From assembly GCF_000735585.1 (NCBI RefSeq), contig NZ_JNNO01000047.1:62001-126000 (forward strand): a stretch of 64,000 nucleotides of DNA, read 5' to 3'. The notes under the pieces were generated by a model. It saw only the letters and a program-made list of their open reading frames with translations, had not been told where the DNA came from and searched no databases. Positions 16,673 through 24,554 of the stretch are shown here, one piece after another (position 1 is the stretch's first letter; each line of letters starts with the position of its first letter). Made by a program: the position numbers and the translations under genes. This DNA comes from Devosia sp. LC5 (GTDB taxonomy: Bacteria; Pseudomonadota; Alphaproteobacteria; Rhizobiales; Devosiaceae).

Positions 16673-17419
16673 ATGAATTCGTTCGAGCTTAACAAGATCA
16701 TGGGCGCCGTTCTGGGCACCCTGTTGTTTGTCATGGGTGTCGGTCTCGTTGCCGAAGCCATTTATCATCCCATCGAAGACCGGGGCCCGGGCTATGCCCT
16801 GCCCGAACCTGAGCCGGCCACGGCGGCGGCCGAAGCCGGTCCAGCCGAACCGGAGGTGCCGCTGGGGACGCTCCTGGCCAGCGCCAGTGCCGAGCGCGGC
16901 GCAGCGGCGGCGCGGAAATGCCAGTCCTGCCACAATTTCGGCGAGGGCGAGGCCAACAAGACCGGTCCGCATCTTTATGATGTGGTGGGTCGCGCTGAAG
17001 GTAGCGTGCCCGACTTCGCTTATTCGGACGGGATGAAGGCGCATCATGACGCCGGCGATACCTGGACCTACGAGAATCTCAACCACTTCCTGGCCGCTCC
17101 CAAGGACTATGTCCCCGGCACCAAGATGAACTTTGCCGGTGTGCGCACCGCCGAGGAACGCGCCGATATCCTGGCCTATCTGCAGACGCTGTCGGCTAGC
17201 CCCGTGCCATTCCCGGCCGCAGAAGAAGCAGCGCCTGCTGAAGAGGCTGCACCGGCCGACACGGCACCCGCTGAAGAGGCTGCACCTGCTGCTGAGCCTG
17301 CCCCGGCTGCCGAACCCGCACCCGCGGCCGAACCGGCAGCAGAGCCAGCGCCCGCTGAAGCAGCGCCGGCCGAGACCGATGCACCGGCCCGGATCAATAC
17401 GCTTATGCCGCCCGGCTAA
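16673..17419 (+). CDS. Membrane-anchored c-type cytochrome (CycM-like)
   Basis: The 248-residue protein starts MNSFELNKIMGAVLGTLLFV, a single N-terminal membrane anchor like that of rhizobial CycM, which carries electrons between the bc1 complex and an aa3-type oxidase. The heme attachment site is CQSCH (83-87), and the probable axial methionine is Met152 in VPGTKMNFAG. After the cytochrome fold (ending near residue 175) comes a tail of about 60 residues made almost only of Ala, Pro and Glu (AAEPAPAAEPAPAAEP type repeats), ending in ARINTLMPPG. That tail is unusual for the family. Function in respiration is inferred from family. Confidence 0.88.
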   Translation: MNSFELNKIMGAVLGTLLFVMGVGLVAEAIYHPIEDRGPGYALPEPEPATAAAEAGPAEPEVPLGTLLASASAERGAAAARKCQSCHNFGEGEANKTGPHLYDVVGRAEGSVPDFAYSDGMKAHHDAGDTWTYENLNHFLAAPKDYVPGTKMNFAGVRTAEERADILAYLQTLSASPVPFPAAEEAAPAEEAAPADTAPAEEAAPAAEPAPAAEPAPAAEPAAEPAPAEAAPAETDAPARINTLMPPG

Positions 17420-17468
17420 TAGCGGGGCCGACAATGGCCGCGCCCCGCAGGGAGCGGAAACAATCAGG

Positions 17469-17500
17469 CCGCGTTCCCAACGGGACGCGGCATTGTCTTG
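17469..17500 (+). terminator. Rho-independent terminator after the cytochrome c gene
   Basis: GCCGCG (from 17469) pairs with CGCGGC (ending 17492), with inner TCCC/GGGA pairing around AAC. The hairpin is followed by ATTGTCTTGT, a weak U-tract. It lies between the cytochrome gene and the next start at 17519. Confidence 0.6.
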
Positions 17501-17518
17501 TCGAAAGGGCTGACGATC

Positions 17519-18457
17519 ATGCTGCTGTTGCACCTGTCCGATGTGGATGAGGCCAGTTGGGCCGACAAATTGCGCGCCGCACTGGCGCCCTACCCCGTGG
17601 TGCGGCAGGGCGAAGCCTTCGACCCCCAGGACATCCGCTACATCTTTGTGTGGAAGCCCAAACCTGCGGCGTTTGACGGGCTGACCAATCTGAAGGCTAT
17701 CCTGTCGCTGGGCGCAGGAGTGGATGCGCTGCTCAAGCATCCCGAGCTGCCGGACGTGCCGGTGGTGCGGTTTGTCGACGAGGACCTGAGCCAGCGCATG
17801 AGCGATTATGTGGTGGCTCATGTCACCATGCATCAGCGGCTCTATAGCCGTTTCCGGGCGGCGCAGTTTGCGCGGCGCTGGGACCAGCTCTATCCCCCGG
17901 CCGCTTCGCAGACCGCGGTGGGCATAATGGGCATGGGCGTCTTGGGGCAGGATGCAGCCAAAAGGCTCAAGCCGCAGGGCTTTGCACTGCGCAGTTGGAG
18001 CCGCACACCCAAAGCGATCGAGGGCGTGGAAGGCTTTGCCGGGACAGAGCAGTTCGATGCGTTCCTGGCGGGCACGGACATCCTGGTCAATCTGCTGCCG
18101 TTGACTCCTGAAACCACGGGCATTCTCAATTACGAGACCTTTTCCAAGCTACGGCGTGGCGGGCTCGAAGGCGGGCCGGTGATCATCAATGCGGCGCGGG
18201 GCGGGCATCAGCGAGAGGCCGATATCGTGCGGGCGCTGGCCGACGGCACGCTGGGCGCGGCAAGCCTTGATGTGTTCGAAACCGAGCCCCTGCCCGCCAA
18301 CAGCCCGCTCTGGGGAATCGAAAATTGCTACATCACCCCCCATATCGCGGCGATTTCCAGCGAAACGGCCGGGGTTGCGTATTATGCGCGGATCATTGCC
18401 GAGCATGAGGCGGGCAAGCCATTGATCAATGTGGTGGATCGGACACGCGGCTACTGA
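17519..18457 (+). CDS. D-2-hydroxyacid dehydrogenase, GhrA-like
   Basis: The protein (312 residues) matches the glyoxylate/hydroxypyruvate reductase A branch of the D-isomer 2-hydroxyacid dehydrogenases. Evidence includes LSLGAGVDALLKHPELPDVP, which is typical of GhrA, the NAD(P)-binding GMGVLG, the IINAARGGHQ segment with the substrate-binding arginine, the ASLDVFETEPLP stretch, and a catalytic His in YITPHIAA. The usual reaction is NADPH-dependent reduction of glyoxylate or hydroxypyruvate. ATG 17519 has AAGGG nine bases upstream. It appears to be monocistronic, with a gap of about 95 bases before the next gene. Substrate preference cannot be settled from sequence alone. Confidence 0.87.
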   Translation: MLLLHLSDVDEASWADKLRAALAPYPVVRQGEAFDPQDIRYIFVWKPKPAAFDGLTNLKAILSLGAGVDALLKHPELPDVPVVRFVDEDLSQRMSDYVVAHVTMHQRLYSRFRAAQFARRWDQLYPPAASQTAVGIMGMGVLGQDAAKRLKPQGFALRSWSRTPKAIEGVEGFAGTEQFDAFLAGTDILVNLLPLTPETTGILNYETFSKLRRGGLEGGPVIINAARGGHQREADIVRALADGTLGAASLDVFETEPLPANSPLWGIENCYITPHIAAISSETAGVAYYARIIAEHEAGKPLINVVDRTRGY

Positions 18458-18553
18458 CGCGATTGTTATTGGCTAAGCGCCCAGAGGCAGCTGAACCTGA
18501 CATTCCCGCAACGATTTGGTGCCGCCCGGCCCAGCAAGAGGCAAAGAGGTCCT

Positions 18554-19234
18554 ATGACGGACGCCACAACGCAGCCGCAGAAACTCAAGTTCTACGACCG
18601 CCTGAAGCTGGCGACCAAGCACCGGCTGGCCGAACCGATATTGGGGCTGCTATGCTTCCTCGAAGCCAGCATATTGCCGATCTTTCCCGAAATTATGCTG
18701 GCGCCGATGATCATCGCCGACCGGAAGCGGGCGTGGCGGCTGGCGACGATCTGCACGGTGACCTCGGTGCTGGGTGGTTTGGCCGGCTATGCGGTGGGCT
18801 ATTTCCTGTTCGACACAGTGGGCCGCGCCATTATCGCCTTCTATGGCGCAGGCGACGGCTTCGCCTCGCTGATGCAGAGCTTTAACGACAATGGCCCGCT
18901 GATGATCCTGATCGGCGCGATCTCGCCCATTCCGTACAAGGTGGTGACCATCACCAGCGGGGTGGCGGGGCTGGACCTGTGGACGTTTGTCTTTTACGGG
19001 CTGGTGGGCAGGACGGCGCGCTATTTCGTGCCCTGCGGACTGTTCTATTTCTTCGGCCCAGCGGCCAATCACTTCATCGAAAAGCACAAAATTGTTGCCG
19101 GCTGGGCGCTGGTGGCGCTGACGATTGTCGGCTTTGCCGCTGCGCCGCTGGTGTTCCCCAAGGGTGGAGCAGAAACGGGCAGCGTGATCGAGGCGATGGA
19201 CACCACGACGCCCGACGCCATGCCGGAGGGCTGA
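18554..19234 (+). CDS. YqaA/DedA-type membrane protein (VTT domain)
   Basis: This 226-residue inner-membrane protein has the core features of the SNARE-associated/VTT (DedA superfamily) fold. There is a re-entrant-like segment near EASILPIFPEIMLAPMI, a glycine-rich stretch (LGGLAGYAVGYFLFDTVG) and the conserved GAISPIPYKVVTITSGVAG, which is characteristic of the YqaA branch. Superfamily members are linked to lipid scrambling or transport and envelope homeostasis, but the role of the YqaA branch is not well defined. The C-terminus is short and hydrophilic. It is followed by the convergent MarR-GNAT gene with no gap. Confidence 0.85.
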   Translation: MTDATTQPQKLKFYDRLKLATKHRLAEPILGLLCFLEASILPIFPEIMLAPMIIADRKRAWRLATICTVTSVLGGLAGYAVGYFLFDTVGRAIIAFYGAGDGFASLMQSFNDNGPLMILIGAISPIPYKVVTITSGVAGLDLWTFVFYGLVGRTARYFVPCGLFYFFGPAANHFIEKHKIVAGWALVALTIVGFAAAPLVFPKGGAETGSVIEAMDTTTPDAMPEG

Positions 19235-20176
19235 CTACCGTATTCCGCGCTTAAGCGGCAGCCGCCAATATTGCCCGTTCAGGTCGGCGCCAAAGGAGCG
19301 ATGGGGCTCTTCGCGTTCGAGGGTGAAGCCGGCGGCCTGGTAGATCTTGCGGGCGGCCGTAAGGCAGTCCTGAGTCCAGAGCAGGATGCTGGAATAGCCG
19401 GAGGCGCGAGAGAAGCGGATGGCTTCCTCAACGAGGCGCTTGCCGATGCCGTGGCCGCGGAAGGCGGGTTCGACATAGAGCATGCGCAATTGGGCGACGG
19501 CCGGATCGGCGGCCGATGGGACGATAAAGAGCGAGCCGGCCACCTGCCCCGCCATTTCGGCGACCCAGAGCGATTTGGGCGGCGTGGCTGGTGCGGCCTC
19601 GTATTCGGAATAGATGCGGGCGATCAGCGCTTCGAACTCGCTATTCCAGCCTTGCTCGAGATGATAGAGCAGGCCCTGGCGATGCACGAGCCAGCCCAGT
19701 TCCCCGACGCGGTGGGGGCGCAACAGCATCGGCTCAGCCGGATCTGGTTCGGCCAGGAGCGACTGGATGCGGCGCATAGCGTCGAGCAGATCCCGGCGGC
19801 CGAACTCGTCCAGAGGCTCCAATAAACCACTGGCAATGGCGGCATCACTCATTTCATTGAAGCGACGATAGACCGCATCGCCTTCTGGGGTCAGGGCCAA
19901 GGGTGACGAGCGCCTGTCGGTAGCCCGGGGCAGTACAGCGACCACACCTTGATCGACGAGTTTCAATGTCAGCCGGCTCATTTGGCCGCGGTCCATATCG
20001 AGAGTATCGGCTATGATCGCCGCCGTGGCGTGACCTCGCTTGCCCAGTTCGTAGATCACCCTGGCTTCGGCCAGGCCAAAGGGGCTCTTATGCATGCCTT
20101 CTTCGAGCAGGCCGATCACGCGCGTGTAAAAGCGGTTGAAGGCACGAACCTCCGCGACATCGGCACTGATGGACAT
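19235..20176 (-). CDS. MarR-type regulator fused to a GNAT acetyltransferase
   Basis: The first 140 residues form a MarR winged-helix domain: ARVIYELGKRGHATAAIIAD, DRGQMSRLTLKLVDQGVV and the wing DRRSSPLALTPEG. Residues from about 190 to the end form a GNAT acetyltransferase domain with LRMLYVEPAFRGHGIGKRLV, which carries the acetyl-CoA-binding RGxGxGK/R-like loop, and a late KIYQAAGFTLEREEPH. Such two-domain proteins are a known architecture, but their ligands and acetyl acceptors are mostly unknown. A palindromic operator-like site lies 20 bases upstream of the start, so autoregulation is likely. The divergent neighbour is absent; the next gene upstream (aminopeptidase) is on the same strand. 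Confidence 0.9.
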   Translation of the reverse strand: MSISADVAEVRAFNRFYTRVIGLLEEGMHKSPFGLAEARVIYELGKRGHATAAIIADTLDMDRGQMSRLTLKLVDQGVVAVLPRATDRRSSPLALTPEGDAVYRRFNEMSDAAIASGLLEPLDEFGRRDLLDAMRRIQSLLAEPDPAEPMLLRPHRVGELGWLVHRQGLLYHLEQGWNSEFEALIARIYSEYEAAPATPPKSLWVAEMAGQVAGSLFIVPSAADPAVAQLRMLYVEPAFRGHGIGKRLVEEAIRFSRASGYSSILLWTQDCLTAARKIYQAAGFTLEREEPHRSFGADLNGQYWRLPLKRGIR

Positions 20177-20195
20177 ATTTCATGGCCCCGCTGAC

Positions 20196-20214
20196 TAGTT
20201 GATATAGTCAACTA
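20196..20214. promoter_or_regulatory. Probable operator of the MarR-GNAT gene
   Basis: A perfect 7-base inverted repeat TAGTTGA-TATAG-TCAACTA lies 20 bases upstream of the MarR-GNAT start codon. MarR proteins usually bind palindromes of 16-20 bases with a short AT-rich centre, often overlapping their own promoter. Binding is inferred from position and symmetry. Confidence 0.6.
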
Positions 20215-20232
20215 AATAGCTGTCCAAGTCAA

Positions 20233-21585
20233 TTAACTTGCCGGATAGCGCTGCTTGAGTACCCCATAGACGGCGCGGATACCGTGATCGGTGCCGCCCT
20301 GGGGGCGGCCAGGACGGGCTTCGGGAGCCCAGGCCATGATATCGAGGTGGACCCAGGCCTTGGCCTTGCTGACAAAGCGCCGCATGAACAGGGCAGCAGT
20401 GATGGAGCCGGCAAAGCCGCCGCTGCCGGCATTGTTCACATCGGCGATCTTGGATGACATCATGCCGTCATAGGGCGACCAGAGCGGCATCTGCCAGAGC
20501 GGATCGTCAGCACGCAGGCCAGCCGTCATCAGATCGCGCGCCAGGACGTCGTCGGTGGAGTAGAGCGCAGGCAAATCGGGGCCGAGCGCGACGCGGGCAG
20601 CGCCGGTCAGGGTGGCCATGTCGATCAGCAGATCCGGGCCTTCCTCGTCGGCGAGGGCCAGCGCATCGGCCAGGATCAGGCGGCCTTCCGCATCGGTATT
20701 GCCGATTTCGACAGTGAGACCCTTGCGCGAGGCCAGCACGTCGCCGGGGCGAAAAGAATTGCCGGCAATAGCGTTCTCAACGATCGGTATGAGTACGCGC
20801 AGGCGCACGGCAAGGCGGGCCGAGACGATGGCGTGAGCCAGGCCCAGCACATTGGCGGCGCCGCCCATGTCCTTTTTCATCAGCAGCATGCCGGTGGCCG
20901 ATTTGATGTCGAGCCCGCCGGTATCGAAGGTAACGCCCTTGCCTACCAACGTCACCTTTGGATCGGTGTCGCGGCCCCAGCTCAAATCGAGCAGGCGGGG
21001 TGCCTGGGGCGCGGCGCGACCGACGGCGTGGATCATCGGGAAATTGGCGGCGAGCAAGTCATCGCCGACAATGGACGAAACGCTCATGCCCCTGGTGGTT
21101 GCGAAGTCGCGGATAGCAGCTTCGAAAGCGTCGGGGCCAAGATCGTTGGTGGGCGTATTGACCAGATCGCGGGCGAGAATCGCGGCTTCCACGAGACGGT
21201 CGATTTCGGCGATGTCGGCGCCGGCCGGCGGGACGAGGCCTGGCGCGGGTTCGGCCTTGCGATACCGGGTGAAGCGGTAGGCGCCCAGACGAAAGCCGGC
21301 CACGGCCAGGACCGGGTCGCCAAAGGCGCCTTCGAGGTGATAGTCGCCGGCCTGCAGCGTCGCGCCGGCCAGGCCCATGACCAGCGCAGAGCGGTTGGCG
21401 GGCTCGCCAATACCGAAAAGATAGCCGGTCACTGCGCCATCATCGCCCGGCAGCGCCAGCAAGCGTCCGCGCTGGCCGGAAAAGCTGTTGGCCGCAGCCC
21501 AGGCAAGGTGTGCCGGCGAGAGATTTGCCGCGTCAAGACGCCCCTCTTCAATGACGATGATGGGCAGGGATTGGGCTTGCGACAT
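20233..21585 (-). CDS. M17 leucyl aminopeptidase family protein
   Basis: The 450-residue protein is an M17 cytosolic aminopeptidase that removes N-terminal residues from peptides using two metal ions. The C-terminal catalytic half carries LVGKGVTFDTGGLDIK (metal-binding lysine and aspartate), KKDMGGAANVLG, and the family signature NTDAEGRLILADAL, with GRDTDP/DLLIDMATLTGAA around it. The N-terminal half is short, as in the PepB-like branch often annotated in alphaproteobacteria. ATG 21585 (MSQAQSLPIIVIEEG) was chosen over the in-frame upstream ATG because the latter adds a Cys/Pro-rich stretch not seen in the family. It lies upstream of the MarR-GNAT gene on the same strand, separated by that gene's operator. 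Confidence 0.92.
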   Translation of the reverse strand: MSQAQSLPIIVIEEGRLDAANLSPAHLAWAAANSFSGQRGRLLALPGDDGAVTGYLFGIGEPANRSALVMGLAGATLQAGDYHLEGAFGDPVLAVAGFRLGAYRFTRYRKAEPAPGLVPPAGADIAEIDRLVEAAILARDLVNTPTNDLGPDAFEAAIRDFATTRGMSVSSIVGDDLLAANFPMIHAVGRAAPQAPRLLDLSWGRDTDPKVTLVGKGVTFDTGGLDIKSATGMLLMKKDMGGAANVLGLAHAIVSARLAVRLRVLIPIVENAIAGNSFRPGDVLASRKGLTVEIGNTDAEGRLILADALALADEEGPDLLIDMATLTGAARVALGPDLPALYSTDDVLARDLMTAGLRADDPLWQMPLWSPYDGMMSSKIADVNNAGSGGFAGSITAALFMRRFVSKAKAWVHLDIMAWAPEARPGRPQGGTDHGIRAVYGVLKQRYPAS

Positions 21586-21660
21586 GGCGGGCTCCGGCAG
21601 GGATTTGTGTGTGCATTTGTAGTGGGCGGGCCCTGCGCCCACAACGGCCGAAATGCCGTT

Positions 21661-21675
21661 TTAACGGGCTGTTAG
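21661..21675 (+). promoter_or_regulatory. CtrA-like box upstream of tadD
   Basis: TTAA-CGGGCTG-TTAG matches the CtrA consensus TTAA-N7-TTAA at 7 of 8 positions and ends 52 bases before the tadD start. It is one of three such sites in the Tad locus. CtrA controls pilus genes in Caulobacter; its action here is an inference. Confidence 0.45.
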
Positions 21676-21727
21676 GGTTAATGATTTATTGCTCGAGGCG
21701 GGCGAGACTGCCCGAGGAGTGCCTAGC

Positions 21728-22486
21728 GTGCTGTCGTCATTGTCCCCCTTGTTCAAGCCCTTGCGCATCGTGCTGCTTGCTGGCGCGGCCTTGGTGGCGA
21801 TTTCGGCCTGCACCGCTACAAGGGGCCCCGCGCCGGGCTATGCGGCGGGGCAGCCGCAATTGGGCATTGCCGAACTCACGGCACGCTATCGCGCCAATCC
21901 CAAGGACAAGGCTACCATTATTCATTATGCCGCCGCGTTACGCGCTGCCGGACAGAGCGGACAGGCCGTGGCGGCGCTCGAGCAAGGCGTCGGCCATTAT
22001 CCCAATGACCCCGACATTGCAGTGGCCTATGCCAAGGCGCTGACTGCGGACGGGCGGTTCGAGCAATCGCTGGGCGTACTGGAGCGGGTAATCCGGCCCG
22101 ATGCGCCGGATTGGAATGCGCTCCTGGTCAAGGGGGCGGCGCTGGACCAATTGGGGCGCAATGCCGAAGCGCGGCAGGTTTATGGCCAGGCACTTGTCAT
22201 GGCGCCGGGCGAGGCGTCGATCGCGGCCAATCTGGGCCTGTCCTATGCCATGACCAATGAGTTGGGCGCCGCCGAACAGCATTTGCGCCGCGCCGCCCAA
22301 ATGCCGGGCGCAACCAGCAAGATACGGCAAAACCTGGCGCTGATCGTGGGCCTGCAGGGTCGTTTCGATGAAGCGCGCAAGCTCTACGCCGCCGAATTGC
22401 CACCCGACCAGGTCGAGAGCAATATGGCCTATGTCCGCTCAATGCTGACCCAGCAGAACCGTTGGGACGCGGTTGCAAAGAGCTAG
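21728..22486 (+). CDS. tadD: Tad pilus lipoprotein with TPR repeats (TadD)
   Basis: TadD is an outer-membrane pilotin-like lipoprotein needed for the Tad secretin. The protein (252 residues) has a signal peptide ending in a lipobox, AISAC, with the lipidated Cys at residue 28. Tandem tetratricopeptide repeats follow (PKDKATIIHYAAALRAAGQS, DPDIAVAYAKALTADGRFEQ, APDWNALLVKGAALDQLGRN and further units). The GTG at 21728 has GAGGAG eight bases upstream; a TTG at 21689 is in frame but lacks such a site. It stands alone on the plus strand, tail-to-tail with tadC, but is clearly part of the adjoining Tad locus. A CtrA-like box precedes it. Confidence 0.85.
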   Translation: MLSSLSPLFKPLRIVLLAGAALVAISACTATRGPAPGYAAGQPQLGIAELTARYRANPKDKATIIHYAAALRAAGQSGQAVAALEQGVGHYPNDPDIAVAYAKALTADGRFEQSLGVLERVIRPDAPDWNALLVKGAALDQLGRNAEARQVYGQALVMAPGEASIAANLGLSYAMTNELGAAEQHLRRAAQMPGATSKIRQNLALIVGLQGRFDEARKLYAAELPPDQVESNMAYVRSMLTQQNRWDAVAKS

Positions 22487-22545
22487 GCCGGGTAGCTCGA
22501 AGGCGGCCTGCAGATCAGGCAAGACGGTGCTTCGCCGAAAATCGC

Positions 22546-23562
22546 CTAGCCCATACCGCCGCTTGCTGCGCCGCCGGGGCCGAAAATCTTGATCGCGGCC
22601 GGGGCCAGGATGACGATGAACAGCACTGGCAGGAAGAACAGGATGAGCGGCACGGTCAGCTTGGGCGGCAGGGAGGCGGCTTTCTTCTCGGCTTCCATCA
22701 TGCGCGCTTCGCGGCCTTCCTCGGCCATGACGCGCAGGGCCTGACCCACTGAGGTGCCGTAGCGGTCGGCCTGGATCAGCGCAGTCATTACCGAGCGCAC
22801 ATTGTCCAGCCCGACGCGGCGGCCCAGATTGTCATAGGCGCGCGTGCGATCTTCAAGGAAGGACAGTTCGGCCGTCGTCAGGGTCAGCTCTTCAGCCAGC
22901 TCGGCGCTTTGCTGGCCGATCTCCCTGGCGACGCGCTTGAAGGCATGTTCCATCGACATGCCCGCCTCAACGCAGAGTAGCAGCAGATCAAGGCAGTCTG
23001 GCCAGGCCCGGCGAATGGAGAATTGGCGTTTGCTCGTGGTGTTCTTGAGCAGCAGTACGGGCAGATAAGAGCCAACGATACCCGCACCGATGGAGTAAAC
23101 CAGGTTGAGATAGAGCGGGCGGCCGCCGGGCGCGAGTACCATCAGATAGAGCGCGGCAAACAGAAATACACCGATCGGAGTGGCAAGGCGCATGAACAGG
23201 AACGTCGTCAGATGCCCTTGCCCGCGGAATCCGGCCATAGCGAGCTTGTCGACGGTTGCATCGTCCTGGAATGCCTTTTTGAGGTCCAAACGTTCGACCA
23301 CTTTTTTCATGTAGGACTTGGTTTCGCCGGCCCGCCTGATGGAGCCGCGCCCTTCCCCGCCATTGGAGGCGAGGCCCCGCAACCGGGCCATTTCCTCGGC
23401 GCGCATCTTGTCGCGCTCCAGCGCCACCCGGCGGATGCGCGTCTTCATTTCCGATTTGACGATGAAGGACGAGCCGAAAGTATAGACGATGGCGGCGGCG
23501 GAAATAGCCGCCAGAATGGCAATAAGCGATTCCCGCTGGGTCAGCATTTCGACGATGTTCAT
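22546..23562 (-). CDS. tadC: Tad pilus inner-membrane platform protein TadC
   Basis: TadC and TadB form the inner-membrane platform on which the CpaF ATPase drives pilus assembly. This 338-residue protein has an N-terminal helix, a soluble region with a basic coiled coil (RIRRVALERDKMRAEEMARL), two central membrane helices, and a type II secretion system F domain. The F domain contains CLDLLLLCVEAGMSMEHAFK and the motif LIQADRYGTSVGQALRVMAEE, and is followed by a C-terminal membrane helix (LTVPLILFFLPVLFIVILAP). GGGAG lies seven bases upstream of the ATG. It is the last gene of the flp-cpa-tad operon, 17 bases after tadB. Confidence 0.93.
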   Translation of the reverse strand: MNIVEMLTQRESLIAILAAISAAAIVYTFGSSFIVKSEMKTRIRRVALERDKMRAEEMARLRGLASNGGEGRGSIRRAGETKSYMKKVVERLDLKKAFQDDATVDKLAMAGFRGQGHLTTFLFMRLATPIGVFLFAALYLMVLAPGGRPLYLNLVYSIGAGIVGSYLPVLLLKNTTSKRQFSIRRAWPDCLDLLLLCVEAGMSMEHAFKRVAREIGQQSAELAEELTLTTAELSFLEDRTRAYDNLGRRVGLDNVRSVMTALIQADRYGTSVGQALRVMAEEGREARMMEAEKKAASLPPKLTVPLILFFLPVLFIVILAPAAIKIFGPGGAASGGMG

Positions 23563-23579
23563 GACATGCTCCCCCGCGC

Positions 23580-24554
23580 TTAGAAGTCGAATTTGACCAT
23601 GCGTTTCATGACGAAAATACCCGCGGAAAGCATGATCGCGCCAATGCCCAGCCAGATATGGCCCAGCGACGTGGTGACCAGCGGCTCAAGATAGCGGGGC
23701 GACACCACACTGACCAGAATGCCCACCACGAAAGGCAGCGAGCCGATAATGCCGGCGGATGCCTTGGCCTCGGACGACATGGCCTTGACCTTTTGCTTCA
23801 TCTTCTTGCGGTTGCGCAGCACGCGCGCCAGATTGCCCAGGGCTTCGCTCAGATTGCCGCCGGCCTGCTGCTGCACGGTGATGACCACGACGAAGAAATT
23901 GACCTCGGGCAATGGTACGCGGTCGAGCAGCACCTGCACCGCCTCGGTCATGGACATGCCGAAGGCCTGCTGATCGAGTACGCGGGCGAATTCGGATTTC
24001 ACCGGGTCCTTGGCATCCTTGGCGACGACGCGGATGGAATCGTTGAGCGGCAGACCGGTCTTGACGCCACGCACAATGGCTTCGACGGCATTGGGCAATT
24101 CATCGAGGAATTGATCCTGATATTTGCGGCGCTTGCGGCCGACATAGAAGCGCGGCAGCAGATAGGCCGCGGCGATGGCAAAGATGGCGGCGAAGTAGAA
24201 TGGCACCTGCACCAACACCAGGATGAGGAACAGCACGACACCCAGGATGATGCTGTTGCGGATGAAGGCGGCCGGCTTGATGGTCATGCCGGCTTGGAAC
24301 AGCAATTGGGGCAGCGTGAGACGCTTCTTCGCATTGAGCGCGTCTGTCTGGGTCTTGAGCGCTTGCTGTACGCTCTTGCGGCGCTGATCGCGGCTGCGCG
24401 CCGCATCCACTTCGAGGCGATTGACCCGCAGATCGCCCTGGAAGGCCTTGCGCCGCTTGTCTGCAGTGCTGTCGCCCAGCGCGGAAGGGACCAGGGCAAA
24501 GCCGGCGGCACCGACCGCGACCATGGCCAGGATGATGAGCAGGAGCGTGGTCAT
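23580..24554 (-). CDS. tadB: Tad pilus inner-membrane platform protein TadB
   Basis: TadB is the partner of TadC in the platform complex. The 324-residue protein has an N-terminal helix (LLLIILAMVAVGAAGFALVP), a basic soluble segment, two membrane helices (NSIILGVVLFLILVLVQVPF and nearby) and a type II secretion F domain. The F domain carries FLDELPNAVEAIVRGVKTGL and ITVQQQAGGNLSEALGNLAR, and a last membrane helix follows. Its start overlaps the cpaF stop by four bases (ATGA), which indicates translational coupling between ATPase and platform. Confidence 0.93.
   Translation of the reverse strand: MTTLLLIILAMVAVGAAGFALVPSALGDSTADKRRKAFQGDLRVNRLEVDAARSRDQRRKSVQQALKTQTDALNAKKRLTLPQLLFQAGMTIKPAAFIRNSIILGVVLFLILVLVQVPFYFAAIFAIAAAYLLPRFYVGRKRRKYQDQFLDELPNAVEAIVRGVKTGLPLNDSIRVVAKDAKDPVKSEFARVLDQQAFGMSMTEAVQVLLDRVPLPEVNFFVVVITVQQQAGGNLSEALGNLARVLRNRKKMKQKVKAMSSEAKASAGIIGSLPFVVGILVSVVSPRYLEPLVTTSLGHIWLGIGAIMLSAGIFVMKRMVKFDF

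Noticed and set aside
17176-17397. Repeated Ala/Gly/Ser frame on the minus strand opposite the cytochrome tail
   Set aside because: It is the mirror of the Ala/Pro/Glu repeat of the real gene and has no start signal.
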